Shown: positions 7,487 to 15,376 of the stretch, in pieces
Position numbering within the stretch: the stretch's first letter is position 1
Layout: the number at the start of each line of letters is the position of its first letter
Assembly (NCBI GenBank): GCA_025351785.1
Contig: JANXVF010000088.1
Span: 1-34,004 of the forward strand
DNA from: Flavobacterium sp.
GTDB lineage: Bacteria; Bacteroidota; Bacteroidia; Flavobacteriales; Flavobacteriaceae
Direction: 5' to 3'
Length of the DNA: 34,004 nucleotides
The notes under the pieces: generated by a model
Databases searched by the model: none
Told to the model about the DNA's origin: nothing
The model's input: the letters and a program-made list of their open reading frames with translations, nothing else
Made by a program: the position numbers and the translations under genes

Positions 7487-8878
7487 ATGAACAATAATAA
7501 AAAGGTTATTACGCTAATTTTAGTAGTTACTATTATCCATTTATCGTTGTCTTTGTTTTCCCAAAATTTTATTGAATATTTCCCAAAATTCAAAAATGTA
7601 AATCTTATTTCTGATATTTTAGAAAAAGATAAACCTATCTCAAAAAAGAAAATTCACAAAACTGTTTTAGCCCCATTTTTAGTTGGTGATAGTTTAGTTT
7701 ACAACGATTTTGATGCCTATCTAAAAAAAGGAACTTTAGTCGATTTTGAATCTGACAGCACCAATCCAGCTTTAAAAAAATTTACAGATAAACTAATTAG
7801 GCTTGCAAATCATAAAAAAGTAAAAATCAGAATTGCTTGGTTTGGCGACAGTCAAATTGAAGGTGATTTGATTACGCAAGATGTTAGGGAGTTACTTCAA
7901 AACTATTTTGGTCAACAAAAAGGTGTTGGCTATGTACCAATATCATGCATTTCTGCCGATTTTAGAAATACTGCAAAAATAATTACAAAAGGAGAAATTA
8001 TTGACAACAACTTTAAGAAACAAGGCGGTAACTCTAATCTTTTTCTATCGGGTTATTCATTTTTAAGTCCAGATTTAACTGTATTTTTTAAAGATAATGT
8101 TGCGAAACCTCAAAATCAAATTACTCAAAAATGGCTGTTATATGGCAAAGGCGATTCTATTTTGATTAATCGAAATGATGTGGTTAAAAAATATAGTGCA
8201 GACAAAGATTTTAATAGAATTTTAATAGACAGTTCGACATCAAATAAAATAAATTTTGAAATTTCTGGGAATAACACTCCACTTTACGGAATTAGTTCTG
8301 AGCCTGAAACCGGAATTATTTTAGACAACTTTTCGTTTAGAGGAATTACAGGAGTTGAATTAAAAAAGTTAAACAACACCATGTTGTCTGAAATGAATGA
8401 GTCGGGATATTACGATTTAATAATTATGCAATATGGAGTAAACTTGATGTTTAAGCCAAACGATACAAATTATGATTATTATTATCGGGCTATGAGACCT
8501 GTTCTCAAAAAATTAAAATCTAATTTGAGTAAGTCGGAGTTTCTAATATTAGGAACTTCTGACAGAGCTTTTAATTATGATGGAGAATGGAAAACAGCTG
8601 TAGGAATTGATTCGCTAATTGCCATTCAAGCCAAGTTATCGTATAACAATAATATTGCTTTTTATAATCTTTATAAATCGATGGGCGGTTATGGCACTAC
8701 TGTAAAATGGGCCGATAGCACTTTGCAACTTGCAAATAAAGATTATATTCATTTTAATCATCGCGGAGCACGACGAGTTGCCACTATGATTTTTAATGCT
8801 ATCCTTAATGATTTTAATAAAGCAGTCAAAAAGAAACAAAAATTTTCAGGAAAATTAACCGCTAATAAAGAAGTATAA
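7487..8878 (+). CDS. Membrane-anchored or exported SGNH/GDSL-type hydrolase paired with MBOAT
   Basis: A 463-residue protein with an N-terminal hydrophobic segment (VITLILVVTIIHLSLSLFSQ) that is a signal peptide or a membrane anchor, then an SGNH hydrolase domain. Block I is WFGDSQIEGD with nucleophile S122; the catalytic Asp-His pair is D419 and H422 in DYIHFNHRGA; a block around IIMQYGVN supplies a Gly/Asn of the oxyanion site. Such proteins beside an MBOAT acyltransferase act in the periplasm as O-acetyltransferases or esterases on polysaccharide (AlgX/AlgJ or PatB-like arrangement). The stop TAA shares its last A with the ATG of the MBOAT gene (TAATG), so the two are translationally coupled. 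The acceptor polymer is unknown. A second protein of the same type is encoded at 26897, with similar wording around the nucleophile (GDS followed by a conserved QLQDYFG-like stretch). Confidence 0.82.
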   Translation: MNNNKKVITLILVVTIIHLSLSLFSQNFIEYFPKFKNVNLISDILEKDKPISKKKIHKTVLAPFLVGDSLVYNDFDAYLKKGTLVDFESDSTNPALKKFTDKLIRLANHKKVKIRIAWFGDSQIEGDLITQDVRELLQNYFGQQKGVGYVPISCISADFRNTAKIITKGEIIDNNFKKQGGNSNLFLSGYSFLSPDLTVFFKDNVAKPQNQITQKWLLYGKGDSILINRNDVVKKYSADKDFNRILIDSSTSNKINFEISGNNTPLYGISSEPETGIILDNFSFRGITGVELKKLNNTMLSEMNESGYYDLIIMQYGVNLMFKPNDTNYDYYYRAMRPVLKKLKSNLSKSEFLILGTSDRAFNYDGEWKTAVGIDSLIAIQAKLSYNNNIAFYNLYKSMGGYGTTVKWADSTLQLANKDYIHFNHRGARRVATMIFNAILNDFNKAVKKKQKFSGKLTANKEV

Positions 8879-10356
8879 TGATCGCCATTAATTGGGAAGC
8901 GCTGCAAAAGCAACTTCTTTACGATTCGCACAATCCGTTACTTTTTAACAGTGGTTTTTTTGTTTATTTTTTTGTTTTTTTCATCGTATTGTATTTTGTT
9001 TTTAGAAAAAATTATATGCACCGAGCTATAATTTTATCTATTTTTTCGTTGTATTTTTTTTATAAAGCTAGTGGCAGTTTTGTGTTGCTAGTTATATTAT
9101 CTGCGATTGTTGACTTTGGATTATCAAACTTAATATTTAAGCAAGAAAACAAATCTGTCAAAAAATCACTTCTCGTTGTAAGTATAATTTTCAATCTCGG
9201 AATGTTATTTTACTTCAAATACACTAATTTTTTTCTGGAATTAGTAAATAGTTTTTATACACCAAAGTTCAATTTTATTCATATTTTGTTGCCAATAGGA
9301 ATTTCATTTTACACTTTTGAAAATCTAAGTTATACAATAGATGTTTATAAAGGACATATCGAGCCAGAAAAAAAAATTATCAATTATTTATTGTTTTTAT
9401 CTTTTTTCCCAAAACTCGTTATGGGACCAATTGTAAGAGCAAAAGATTTTATACCACAACTTAAAAAAGAATATTTTGTAAGTGATAGTGATTTCTCGAG
9501 AGGCTTTTATTTAATAATTACAGGATTAATAAAAAAGTTAATAATTTCAGATTATATTAAACTAAATCTAGTAGATTATGTTTTTGACGGACCTAATTTG
9601 CATAACGGATTTGAGTGTTTGATGGCTCTTTACGGATATGCAATTGTTATTTATTGTGATTTTAGTGGTTACAGCGATGTTGCAATTGGAATATCAAAAT
9701 GGTTGGGAATTACAATTCCTACAAATTTTTTATCGCCTTATCAAAGTAAATCTATTAGCGAATTTTGGCGCAGATGGCATATTTCACTTTCAAGTTGGTT
9801 ACGTGATTATTTGTATATTCCTCTCGGAGGCAATAAAAACGGCACAATTAAAACCAATATTAATCTTTTTTTAACCATGTTAATTGGAGGTTTTTGGCAC
9901 GGCGCAAGTTGGAATTTTATCATTTGGGGCGCTTTACACGGTTTTGGATTGATACTAAATAAAATTTGGAAATCTCTTTTTGGAAGATTCAAAATTTTGC
10001 CTTTATGGTTTACCAATATTGTGTTTGCAATAATAACCTTTCATTTTGTATGTTTTTGTTGGATATTTTTTAGAGCAAACGATTTAAATTTAGCTTTAGA
10101 ATTTTTACATCAAATAGTATATCAATTTACTTTTGAAGGCACTGATGCATTCTTTAACAATTATAAATATGCTTTGGTTATGATTGGAATCGGCTTTTTA
10201 ATTCATTTGATACCCGATAGTTTTCAGGAAAAAGTAATCGAAATTCAAAAAAATTTCTCGATGGTTTATTATGTTGTAATGTTCCTGCTATTTATAATTT
10301 TATATTCTTATTTCAAAAGTGCAACTTCGGTTTTACCGATTTATTTGCAGTTTTAA
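8878..10356 (+). CDS. MBOAT family O-acyltransferase (AlgI/DltB-like)
   Basis: A 492-residue polytopic membrane protein that, in this family, passes acyl (usually acetyl) groups across the inner membrane for transfer to surface polymers. About ten hydrophobic segments are visible. The family core is present: LPIGISFYTFENLSYTIDVY, PKLVMGPIVRAKDF, YCDFSGYSDVAIG, SEFWRRWHISLSSWLRDYLY with H301, and GGFWHGASWNFIIWGALHG with the invariant catalytic H341. This closely resembles AlgI. Its ATG overlaps the stop of the upstream SGNH gene by one base (TAATG), so it is made with that protein. No alginate or teichoic-acid genes are near, so the substrate is left open. It converges on the AddA-like gene with a 25-base gap. 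Confidence 0.92.
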   Translation: MIAINWEALQKQLLYDSHNPLLFNSGFFVYFFVFFIVLYFVFRKNYMHRAIILSIFSLYFFYKASGSFVLLVILSAIVDFGLSNLIFKQENKSVKKSLLVVSIIFNLGMLFYFKYTNFFLELVNSFYTPKFNFIHILLPIGISFYTFENLSYTIDVYKGHIEPEKKIINYLLFLSFFPKLVMGPIVRAKDFIPQLKKEYFVSDSDFSRGFYLIITGLIKKLIISDYIKLNLVDYVFDGPNLHNGFECLMALYGYAIVIYCDFSGYSDVAIGISKWLGITIPTNFLSPYQSKSISEFWRRWHISLSSWLRDYLYIPLGGNKNGTIKTNINLFLTMLIGGFWHGASWNFIIWGALHGFGLILNKIWKSLFGRFKILPLWFTNIVFAIITFHFVCFCWIFFRANDLNLALEFLHQIVYQFTFEGTDAFFNNYKYALVMIGIGFLIHLIPDSFQEKVIEIQKNFSMVYYVVMFLLFIILYSYFKSATSVLPIYLQF

Positions 10357-10381
10357 ATCGTTTTTTAAATACTATTTATTT

Positions 10382-13300
10382 TCAAAAATTCAAGACCTCT
10401 ACTTCTTCACCTATATAAACTAATGCTTTTTTAACGACCTTAAATCCCATTTTTTCAATAGCATTTTGATAATTTTCTAATTGTAATTTGTATTTTGGTT
10501 GATGTAATCCAGTTTTATAATCTAATAAATAAACTTCCTTATCAAGATTGATAACCATTCGATCTGGTTTTATAACACTTCCTTCTTTTTGAATAATTGT
10601 TTTTTCATTTAATATTTGAAATTCTCTTGCAAAAAATAATTCTAATTCAGGATGATTTACAATCTGGTTTATAGTTTTTTCAACTATTTTTATTTGTGAA
10701 GTTACAATCAATCCGTTTTCGACAGATTTTATAATAGCAAATGCAACATCGTCTTTTATTTTTATGTATGACAGAATTTCATGCAAAACAGTTCCATATT
10801 CTATAGCTTTTTGTTGCAGTGTATTCCACATTAAACTCTCGCGTTGTGCAATTTTGATATTTTTCGGATTTAATGTTTCCTGAAGTTGTGGTACAATTTC
10901 GGTCGAATTTTCTAATACTTTATTTTCTGATATTTTCAACGGATTTCCAAATTCATATTCTAAGGTAACCTCTTCAAATATTTTATGCTGTTCTAGATAT
11001 TTTATGAAAAAAGAAGCCATATTATTAGGATATTTTCCTTCTTTATTCATTGATTGTATCTTTGAAATAATGTGCAATTGCTCTTCGGCACGCGTTAAAG
11101 CAACATACAAAATGTTTACATTATCCAATAAATCTTCCTGTTTTTTCTGCAAATAGATTGTCGATGCTTCGTTTCCATAACCTTCAACTTTACTGCTTTT
11201 ATCTACCAACACTTTTGGCAAACCTACTAATTCTTCATCGGCGTTTAGCCACATTTTTTGTGGTGGCGATTTACTATAATCTTCATCTGCAAACGGAAAA
11301 ATTACAATAGGAAATTCTAAGCCTTTCGACTTGTGTATGGTCATAATTCTTACAGCATCATTACCTTCTGGCGATGGAATGCTGAGTTTGTGAGAACTAG
11401 AATCCCAATAATTTAAAAAGTCAGAAATGCCGGCTTGTTTTTTTAAGTCATGTTCTAAAACTAAATCCAGAAAAAATTGAACGTATGCATTTCGCTTTTC
11501 TATTGGAATAATTTTTGAAATTATTAGTTCTACTGCTTCATAAAGTGATTTTTTTCGAATGGTTTCAAATGAAAAATCGATGTTATAGTTTGACAACCAT
11601 ATTTGAAATTCAATCTCTGTTTTTTGTTCAATTCCTTGCGAAATAAAATCATGAATAGGAAGTGTATTTTGATAATTCTGCGCAATATAATAAAGCATAT
11701 TTGCCTTTGATTGCAAATCACTATTGTTTTTCAAATATCGCAATATATAAATAATGTTTTGAACTTCTGACGAAGCGCTAAGCATCAAACTTTCTGAGGA
11801 AAGTATAGGAATTCCCTGCTCAGTCAAATAATTTGCAAGAGCTGTACCTTCTATTTTTTTTCGTGTTAAAATAACGATATCTTTATTGCTAAAACCCGAT
11901 TTTTTAACATCATTAATTCTATTTAATGTTGCTAATAAGTATAAATCGTTTTTGTCTAATTCATCTTCATCCTGACTTTCATTTTTTTCAATTTTCGGGA
12001 TAAAAGAAATAGATACATAGCCGCCAATTTTAGAATTTTTTTTCTGATGTGAATGATTCAAATATAAATCTTTATAATCTTCATTCACAAATTCATTTGA
12101 TAACATCGAAAATAAATCGTTGTTAAATTCTATAATTTGTGAATAACTTCGATAGTTAGTTTCTAGTGAAAACAGTTTTTTATCAGGATTTACAAACGGA
12201 TTTTTTTCTTTACTTAAATCAATAAATTGTTCGGCTTTACCGCCACGCCATCTATAAATAGATTGTTTAGGATCGCCAACCAACATTAGCGAACCCTTGT
12301 CGCCAGATAAATCTTCGCTAGAAAGCGCGTTATCTATTAGCGGAATTAAGTTTTGCCATTGCATTACTGATGTATCTTGAAACTCATCTATAAAAAAGTG
12401 TTTGTATTTTTCTCCCAAACGTTCATAAATAAATGGCGCAGGCTGATTTTGAATTTGTTCATTTATCAATTTGTTAAATGCTGCAATCGAAAGAATATTT
12501 TGTTCTTTCTGAATTTTTGCAAGTTCGTTGCTTAAAGTATTTAATAGTGAAAGAGGTGTAATATTTTTTAAAAATGCTTCATAAAAATTCTTTTTTTCGT
12601 GAGTTTTATAAACAGAATCAAGAATTGATAATAACTCTGGAATTATTGTTTCAATAATAGCTTTATCTTTTGCATTTGTGTTGATTTTAATATCATCAAA
12701 TTGATGATACATCTTGTTTTTGGGATTGAATTTACTATCCTTAATACTTATTAAATGCTTAGTAAAATAGGAACCAGAAAACGATTTTTCGTCAATACCA
12801 TTATTTTTAATTAAATCAATAGCAGTTTTTGCAAAAGCGACACTTTGTTTTTCTAATTCGTCAACAAAAACTAACAATTTTGTTTTGATTTCTATAAAGT
12901 CCTGAATGTTTTTCGTATTAATTTGGGTAATTTGCTCTTGATTATTTTCGTTCAAAATTAATCTTCCAGTCTCCATAATTTCACGCGAAACGTCCCAAGA
13001 TTTATCGTCATCGGTTTTTTCCATTGTAAAATCGACTAATAATTTTGTCAATTCATCGTTGTTACCTGCTTCGGCAATTATAGCATCGACGGCTTCGGTA
13101 AGTAAATTTTCAGTATCTAGTGAAACTTCAAAAGTTATAGGCAAATTTAAATCGTGAGCAAAAGCACGGATTACTTTATGTGTAAATTTATCAATAGTTG
13201 AAATGTCAAAAGCTGCATAATTATGAATTAAGTTTTTGATGATACTTTTAGCCTTTTCTGTAATTGATTTTAAATTTAAACCTGTTTCAGTTTTAATATC

Positions 13301-13537
13301 GTGCATTAATTGTAATGCTTTATCTGATGGATTTTCTTTAGCAAATTCTGATAAATTTTCTACAACTCGACTTTTCATTTCATGAACAGCCTTGTTTGTA
13401 AAGGTAATAGCAAGAATATTTCTATAAGCATCGGGTTTTGATGACAGCAAAATAATTTTTAAATATTCTTTTACTAATGTGTATGTTTTTCCAGATCCTG
13501 CTGACGCATCATATATTGAAAAAGCTGGTTTTTGCAT
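10382..13537 (-). CDS. AddA-like UvrD/RecB-family helicase-nuclease
   Basis: A 1051-residue SF1A helicase with a C-terminal PD-(D/E)XK nuclease, the domain order of AddA/RecB, which processes double-strand DNA ends for recombination. Helicase motifs seen: Walker A ASAGSGKTYTL (about residues 10-20), Walker B FIDEFQDTSVMQWQ (about 382-395), motif III MLVGDPKQSIYRWRGG, motif IV LETNYRS, motif V RIMTIHKSKGLEF (about 731), motif VI YVALTRAEEQL (about 816). The nuclease core is KPDRMVI then LLDYKTG (D1006, K1008) and QLENYQNA. The reading frame has no cysteine that I can find. The GNAT gene lies just upstream with a three-base gap, so they are probably co-transcribed. The likely AddB partner is not adjacent but 17.5 kb away at 31027 on the other strand. 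Confidence 0.88.
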   Translation of the reverse strand: MQKPAFSIYDASAGSGKTYTLVKEYLKIILLSSKPDAYRNILAITFTNKAVHEMKSRVVENLSEFAKENPSDKALQLMHDIKTETGLNLKSITEKAKSIIKNLIHNYAAFDISTIDKFTHKVIRAFAHDLNLPITFEVSLDTENLLTEAVDAIIAEAGNNDELTKLLVDFTMEKTDDDKSWDVSREIMETGRLILNENNQEQITQINTKNIQDFIEIKTKLLVFVDELEKQSVAFAKTAIDLIKNNGIDEKSFSGSYFTKHLISIKDSKFNPKNKMYHQFDDIKINTNAKDKAIIETIIPELLSILDSVYKTHEKKNFYEAFLKNITPLSLLNTLSNELAKIQKEQNILSIAAFNKLINEQIQNQPAPFIYERLGEKYKHFFIDEFQDTSVMQWQNLIPLIDNALSSEDLSGDKGSLMLVGDPKQSIYRWRGGKAEQFIDLSKEKNPFVNPDKKLFSLETNYRSYSQIIEFNNDLFSMLSNEFVNEDYKDLYLNHSHQKKNSKIGGYVSISFIPKIEKNESQDEDELDKNDLYLLATLNRINDVKKSGFSNKDIVILTRKKIEGTALANYLTEQGIPILSSESLMLSASSEVQNIIYILRYLKNNSDLQSKANMLYYIAQNYQNTLPIHDFISQGIEQKTEIEFQIWLSNYNIDFSFETIRKKSLYEAVELIISKIIPIEKRNAYVQFFLDLVLEHDLKKQAGISDFLNYWDSSSHKLSIPSPEGNDAVRIMTIHKSKGLEFPIVIFPFADEDYSKSPPQKMWLNADEELVGLPKVLVDKSSKVEGYGNEASTIYLQKKQEDLLDNVNILYVALTRAEEQLHIISKIQSMNKEGKYPNNMASFFIKYLEQHKIFEEVTLEYEFGNPLKISENKVLENSTEIVPQLQETLNPKNIKIAQRESLMWNTLQQKAIEYGTVLHEILSYIKIKDDVAFAIIKSVENGLIVTSQIKIVEKTINQIVNHPELELFFAREFQILNEKTIIQKEGSVIKPDRMVINLDKEVYLLDYKTGLHQPKYKLQLENYQNAIEKMGFKVVKKALVYIGEEVEVLNF

Positions 13538-13540
13538 ATT

Positions 13541-14077
13541 TTATAAAAATTTATAATCTTTTTTTAGTATTACATAAATATAATTCATTTTAGACTCTTC
13601 ACCAAAATAAGTTACTTCAAACTGATCTATTTTGATACCGCCGATTTTTTCCATCGCCTTTTGCGAGCGCAAATTTGTAGCCCCAATGTGAAAATAAATT
13701 ATATCAACAAATTTAAAAGCATATTCAATCATAAGTTTTTTGAGCGCTTTGTTGTACCCTTTTCCCCAAAACTTTCTTGCTATAAAAGTATAACCTATTA
13801 AAATTGAATTGCTTGACGAATTGTAATCATAAAATCTGCTACTTCCCATTGGTTCATTTGTAGTTGCTTCTCTAATAAAAAATGCGCCCTTGGATTGTAT
13901 TGCACCATCAAAAAAGTTTTGGAATACCAGTTTTTGGTAGCGTAATTTGTTAGGATGTTGTTCCCACAATAATTTGTCTTTTGCAACCAAAAAAAGTTCG
14001 TCAAAGTCAGTTTCCTTTAGTGGGGCTAACTTTATTAATTGATTTTGCAGTTGCGTCGGTTGTATATCGAAATTCAT
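13541..14077 (-). CDS. GNAT family N-acetyltransferase (RimJ/RimL-like)
   Basis: A 178-residue GNAT-fold protein of the RimJ/RimL/acetyltransf_3 kind. It starts with the typical N-terminal strand pattern LIKLAPLKETDFDELFLVAK; the acetyl-CoA binding region is visible as IGYTFIARKFWGKGYNKALKKLMIEYAF (quoted in part: RKFWGKGYNKALKKLM), where the Q/RxxGxG/A loop has the form RKFWGKGYN, and the C-terminal part has GATNLRSQKAMEKIGG, where an Asn/Ser-helix packs on the cofactor. These enzymes acetylate amino groups of proteins or small molecules; the substrate is unknown. It ends three bases before the AddA-like gene, implying one transcript, but a functional link is not evident. Confidence 0.85.
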   Translation of the reverse strand: MNFDIQPTQLQNQLIKLAPLKETDFDELFLVAKDKLLWEQHPNKLRYQKLVFQNFFDGAIQSKGAFFIREATTNEPMGSSRFYDYNSSSNSILIGYTFIARKFWGKGYNKALKKLMIEYAFKFVDIIYFHIGATNLRSQKAMEKIGGIKIDQFEVTYFGEESKMNYIYVILKKDYKFL

Positions 14078-14093
14078 TAATGTTGCGATTGTG

Positions 14094-14237
14094 TTAGCCC
14101 AGACTGAAATGGAAAGCTTTGTGAAAGAAAATTATATTTTTTCTTGTTGTAAAAAAGCGACCTTAGAAGCTCTTTTTACAGCATAGAAAAAAATAATTTT
14201 ATAAACAAACTTGCAATGTAATGCTGGAAATAGCTAC
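14094..14237 (+). repeat. Degenerate copy of a flavobacterial intergenic repeat (TAGCCC ... GGAAATAGCT type)
   Basis: Between the GNAT gene and sod. One end reads TAGCCCAGACTGAAATGGAA, the other TGCTGGAAATAGCTAC. These ends resemble a repeat of roughly 100-150 bases I recall from many Flavobacterium genomes (TAGCCCnGATnGAAGnGG at one end, GCGGGAAATAGCTCC at the other). Inside is a strong hairpin at 14148-14180 (TGTAAAAAaAGC pairing with GCTcTTTTTACA around a nine-base loop). The recognition is from memory, and this copy is degenerate. Confidence 0.45.
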
Positions 14238-14296
14238 GATATAGTTTTAATAAAAATTAATATGTAATTGTGTAACATTTTTAAAAGTTAAATTTA

Positions 14297-14304
14297 TAAC
14301 TTTG
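14297..14304 (+). promoter_or_regulatory. TAACTTTG -7 box, probable sod promoter
   Basis: TAACTTTG matches TAnnTTTG and lies 38 bases before the sod ATG (leader about 33 bases). A TTG at 14268-14270 is 26 bases upstream, longer than the usual 17-23. Confidence 0.55.
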
Positions 14305-14341
14305 ATTTTAATAAAAATTGTTAATTTAAAAATAAAAAACT

Positions 14342-14950
14342 ATGTCTTTTGATTTACCACAATTACCTTATGCTTACGATGCTTTAGAACCAAATATTGA
14401 TGCAAGAACGATGGAAATTCACCATTCTAAACATCATAATGCGTATACAACAAATTTAAATGCGGCGATACTCGGAACTGATTTGGAAGGCAAAACAATC
14501 GAAAATATTTTAATAAATTTAGATAAAAAAAATGCTGCTGTAAGAAATAACGGTGGAGGATTTTATAATCATAGTTTATTTTGGAAAATAATGTCTCCAG
14601 ATGGTGGTGGCTTGCCTACAGGAGAATTATTAGAAGCGATTGAAAAAGATTTTAAAACCTTTGATGAGTTTAAAGCAACATTTGCAAAAGCAGGGACAAC
14701 ACAATTTGGTAGTGGTTGGGCTTGGCTTTGTGTTCATAAAGGCGGAAAACTAGAGGTTTGTGGCACTCCAAACCAGGATAATCCATTGATGCCAGAAGTA
14801 GGTTGTGGTGGCACTCCAATTTTAGGAATGGATGTTTGGGAACATGCCTATTATTTGAATTATCAAAATCGTCGTCCTGATTATATTGAAGCGTTTTTTA
14901 ATGTTATCAACTGGACAGAAGTGGCACGATTATTTGCTCTTGAGAAATAA
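14342..14950 (+). CDS. Superoxide dismutase, Mn/Fe family, Mn-type signature
   Basis: A 202-residue cytoplasmic enzyme that converts superoxide to oxygen and hydrogen peroxide. The four metal ligands are H27, H77, D164 and H168 (DVWEHAYY). Second-sphere residues favour manganese: the motif [13 protein letters not shown] has Gly where iron enzymes carry Gln, and Q145 in PNQDNPLMP is where the Mn-type Gln sits. Cambialistic use of iron is possible. A short insertion [14 protein letters not shown] before the third ligand looks like the flavobacterial form. No signal peptide. It has its own TAACTTTG box and a terminator at 14984-15013, so it is monocistronic. I leave the symbol open between sodA and sodB, leaning to sodA. 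Confidence 0.95.
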   Translation: MSFDLPQLPYAYDALEPNIDARTMEIHHSKHHNAYTTNLNAAILGTDLEGKTIENILINLDKKNAAVRNNGGGFYNHSLFWKIMSPDGGGLPTGELLEAIEKDFKTFDEFKATFAKAGTTQFGSGWAWLCVHKGGKLEVCGTPNQDNPLMPEVGCGGTPILGMDVWEHAYYLNYQNRRPDYIEAFFNVINWTEVARLFALEK

Positions 14951-14983
14951 AATAAAAATAAAAGTCTACTTTTATAATTTAAC

Positions 14984-15013
14984 AACCGTCCTTATTTCAA
15001 AGGCGGTTTTTTT
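14984..15013 (+). terminator. Rho-independent terminator of sod
   Basis: Stem AACCGTCCTT / AAAGGCGGTT (one G-T wobble, one mismatch) followed by seven T. It lies 34 bases after the sod stop. Confidence 0.8.
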
Positions 15014-15020
15014 ATTTTTT

Positions 15021-15095
15021 AAAAAGACGTTCGCATAAGCGAACGCCTTTTTGCCCCAAATCTATCATAAATTTAACCTACTTAATTTTATGATA
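15021..15095 (-). ncRNA. Candidate small RNA, copy A (about 75 nt)
   Basis: On the minus strand a TACATTTG box (15099-15106) is followed by a stem TATCATAAA/TTTATGATA (15087-15095 with 15063-15071, nine perfect pairs), a loop containing GTAGGTTAA, an unpaired GATTTGGGGC segment, and a terminator hairpin GCGTTCGC-TTAT-GCGAACGT with five T (15052 down to 15021). No reading frame of useful length. The same arrangement is repeated at 15218-15289. The -33 element of this copy is weak (T-run instead of TTG at the right distance). Never named by me from a database; the Rfam Flavo-1 family is one thing to compare. Confidence 0.6.
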
Positions 15096-15098
15096 ACG

Positions 15099-15106
15099 CA
15101 AATGTA
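15099..15106 (-). promoter_or_regulatory. TACATTTG -7 box of small RNA copy A
   Basis: TACATTTG on the minus strand at the same distance from the stem as in copy B. No TTG at 17-23 bases upstream; a TTTG occurs nearer. Confidence 0.5.
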
Positions 15107-15217
15107 ATATTCAATTTCAAATTTTGTAAAAATAGGTTTAAATATATTGGTGTAGTATTCAAATGAATGTAGAATAATAGATTTTGATAGGTAAAATATA
15201 TTGATATAGCCTAAAAT

Positions 15218-15289
15218 AAAAAAGGTGAAATTTCTTTCACCTTTTTTGCCCCAAATCTACCATAAACTTAACCTACTAATGCTATGGTG
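15218..15289 (-). ncRNA. Candidate small RNA, copy B (about 72 nt)
   Basis: Tandem homologue of copy A. The minus strand has TTG (15323-15321), 20 bases, TACATTTG (15300-15293), then a stem ACCATA/TATGGT (15283-15288 with 15259-15264), a loop with GTAGGTTAA, the shared GATTTGGGGC segment, and a 13-bp perfect terminator stem (15235-15247 with 15218-15230, loop of four) ending in six T. Relative to copy A the first stem carries a compensatory change (T-A to C-G) and the terminator stem has an unrelated sequence with the same shape. The full promoter makes this copy the more convincing gene. It lies 88 bases beyond the purF stop, on the same strand. Confidence 0.65.
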
Positions 15290-15292
15290 ATT

Positions 15293-15323
15293 CAAATGTA
15301 GTGTGTTAACGTTTTCGTAACAA
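15293..15323 (-). promoter_or_regulatory. Promoter of small RNA copy B (TTG-N20-TACATTTG)
   Basis: On the minus strand TTG at 15323-15321, a 20-base spacer, and TACATTTG at 15300-15293, the full Bacteroidota promoter pattern. The transcript would start about 15289, at the foot of the first stem. Confidence 0.65.
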
Positions 15324-15376
15324 ATATTATTGTTGAATTACATTTAAAAACGATTAACTACATAATAAATTGTATT

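Noticed and set aside
7487..10356. Alginate O-acetylation operon
   Set aside because: The MBOAT resembles AlgI, but no other alginate genes occur in the window and Flavobacterium is not known to make alginate; only general O-acylation is supported.
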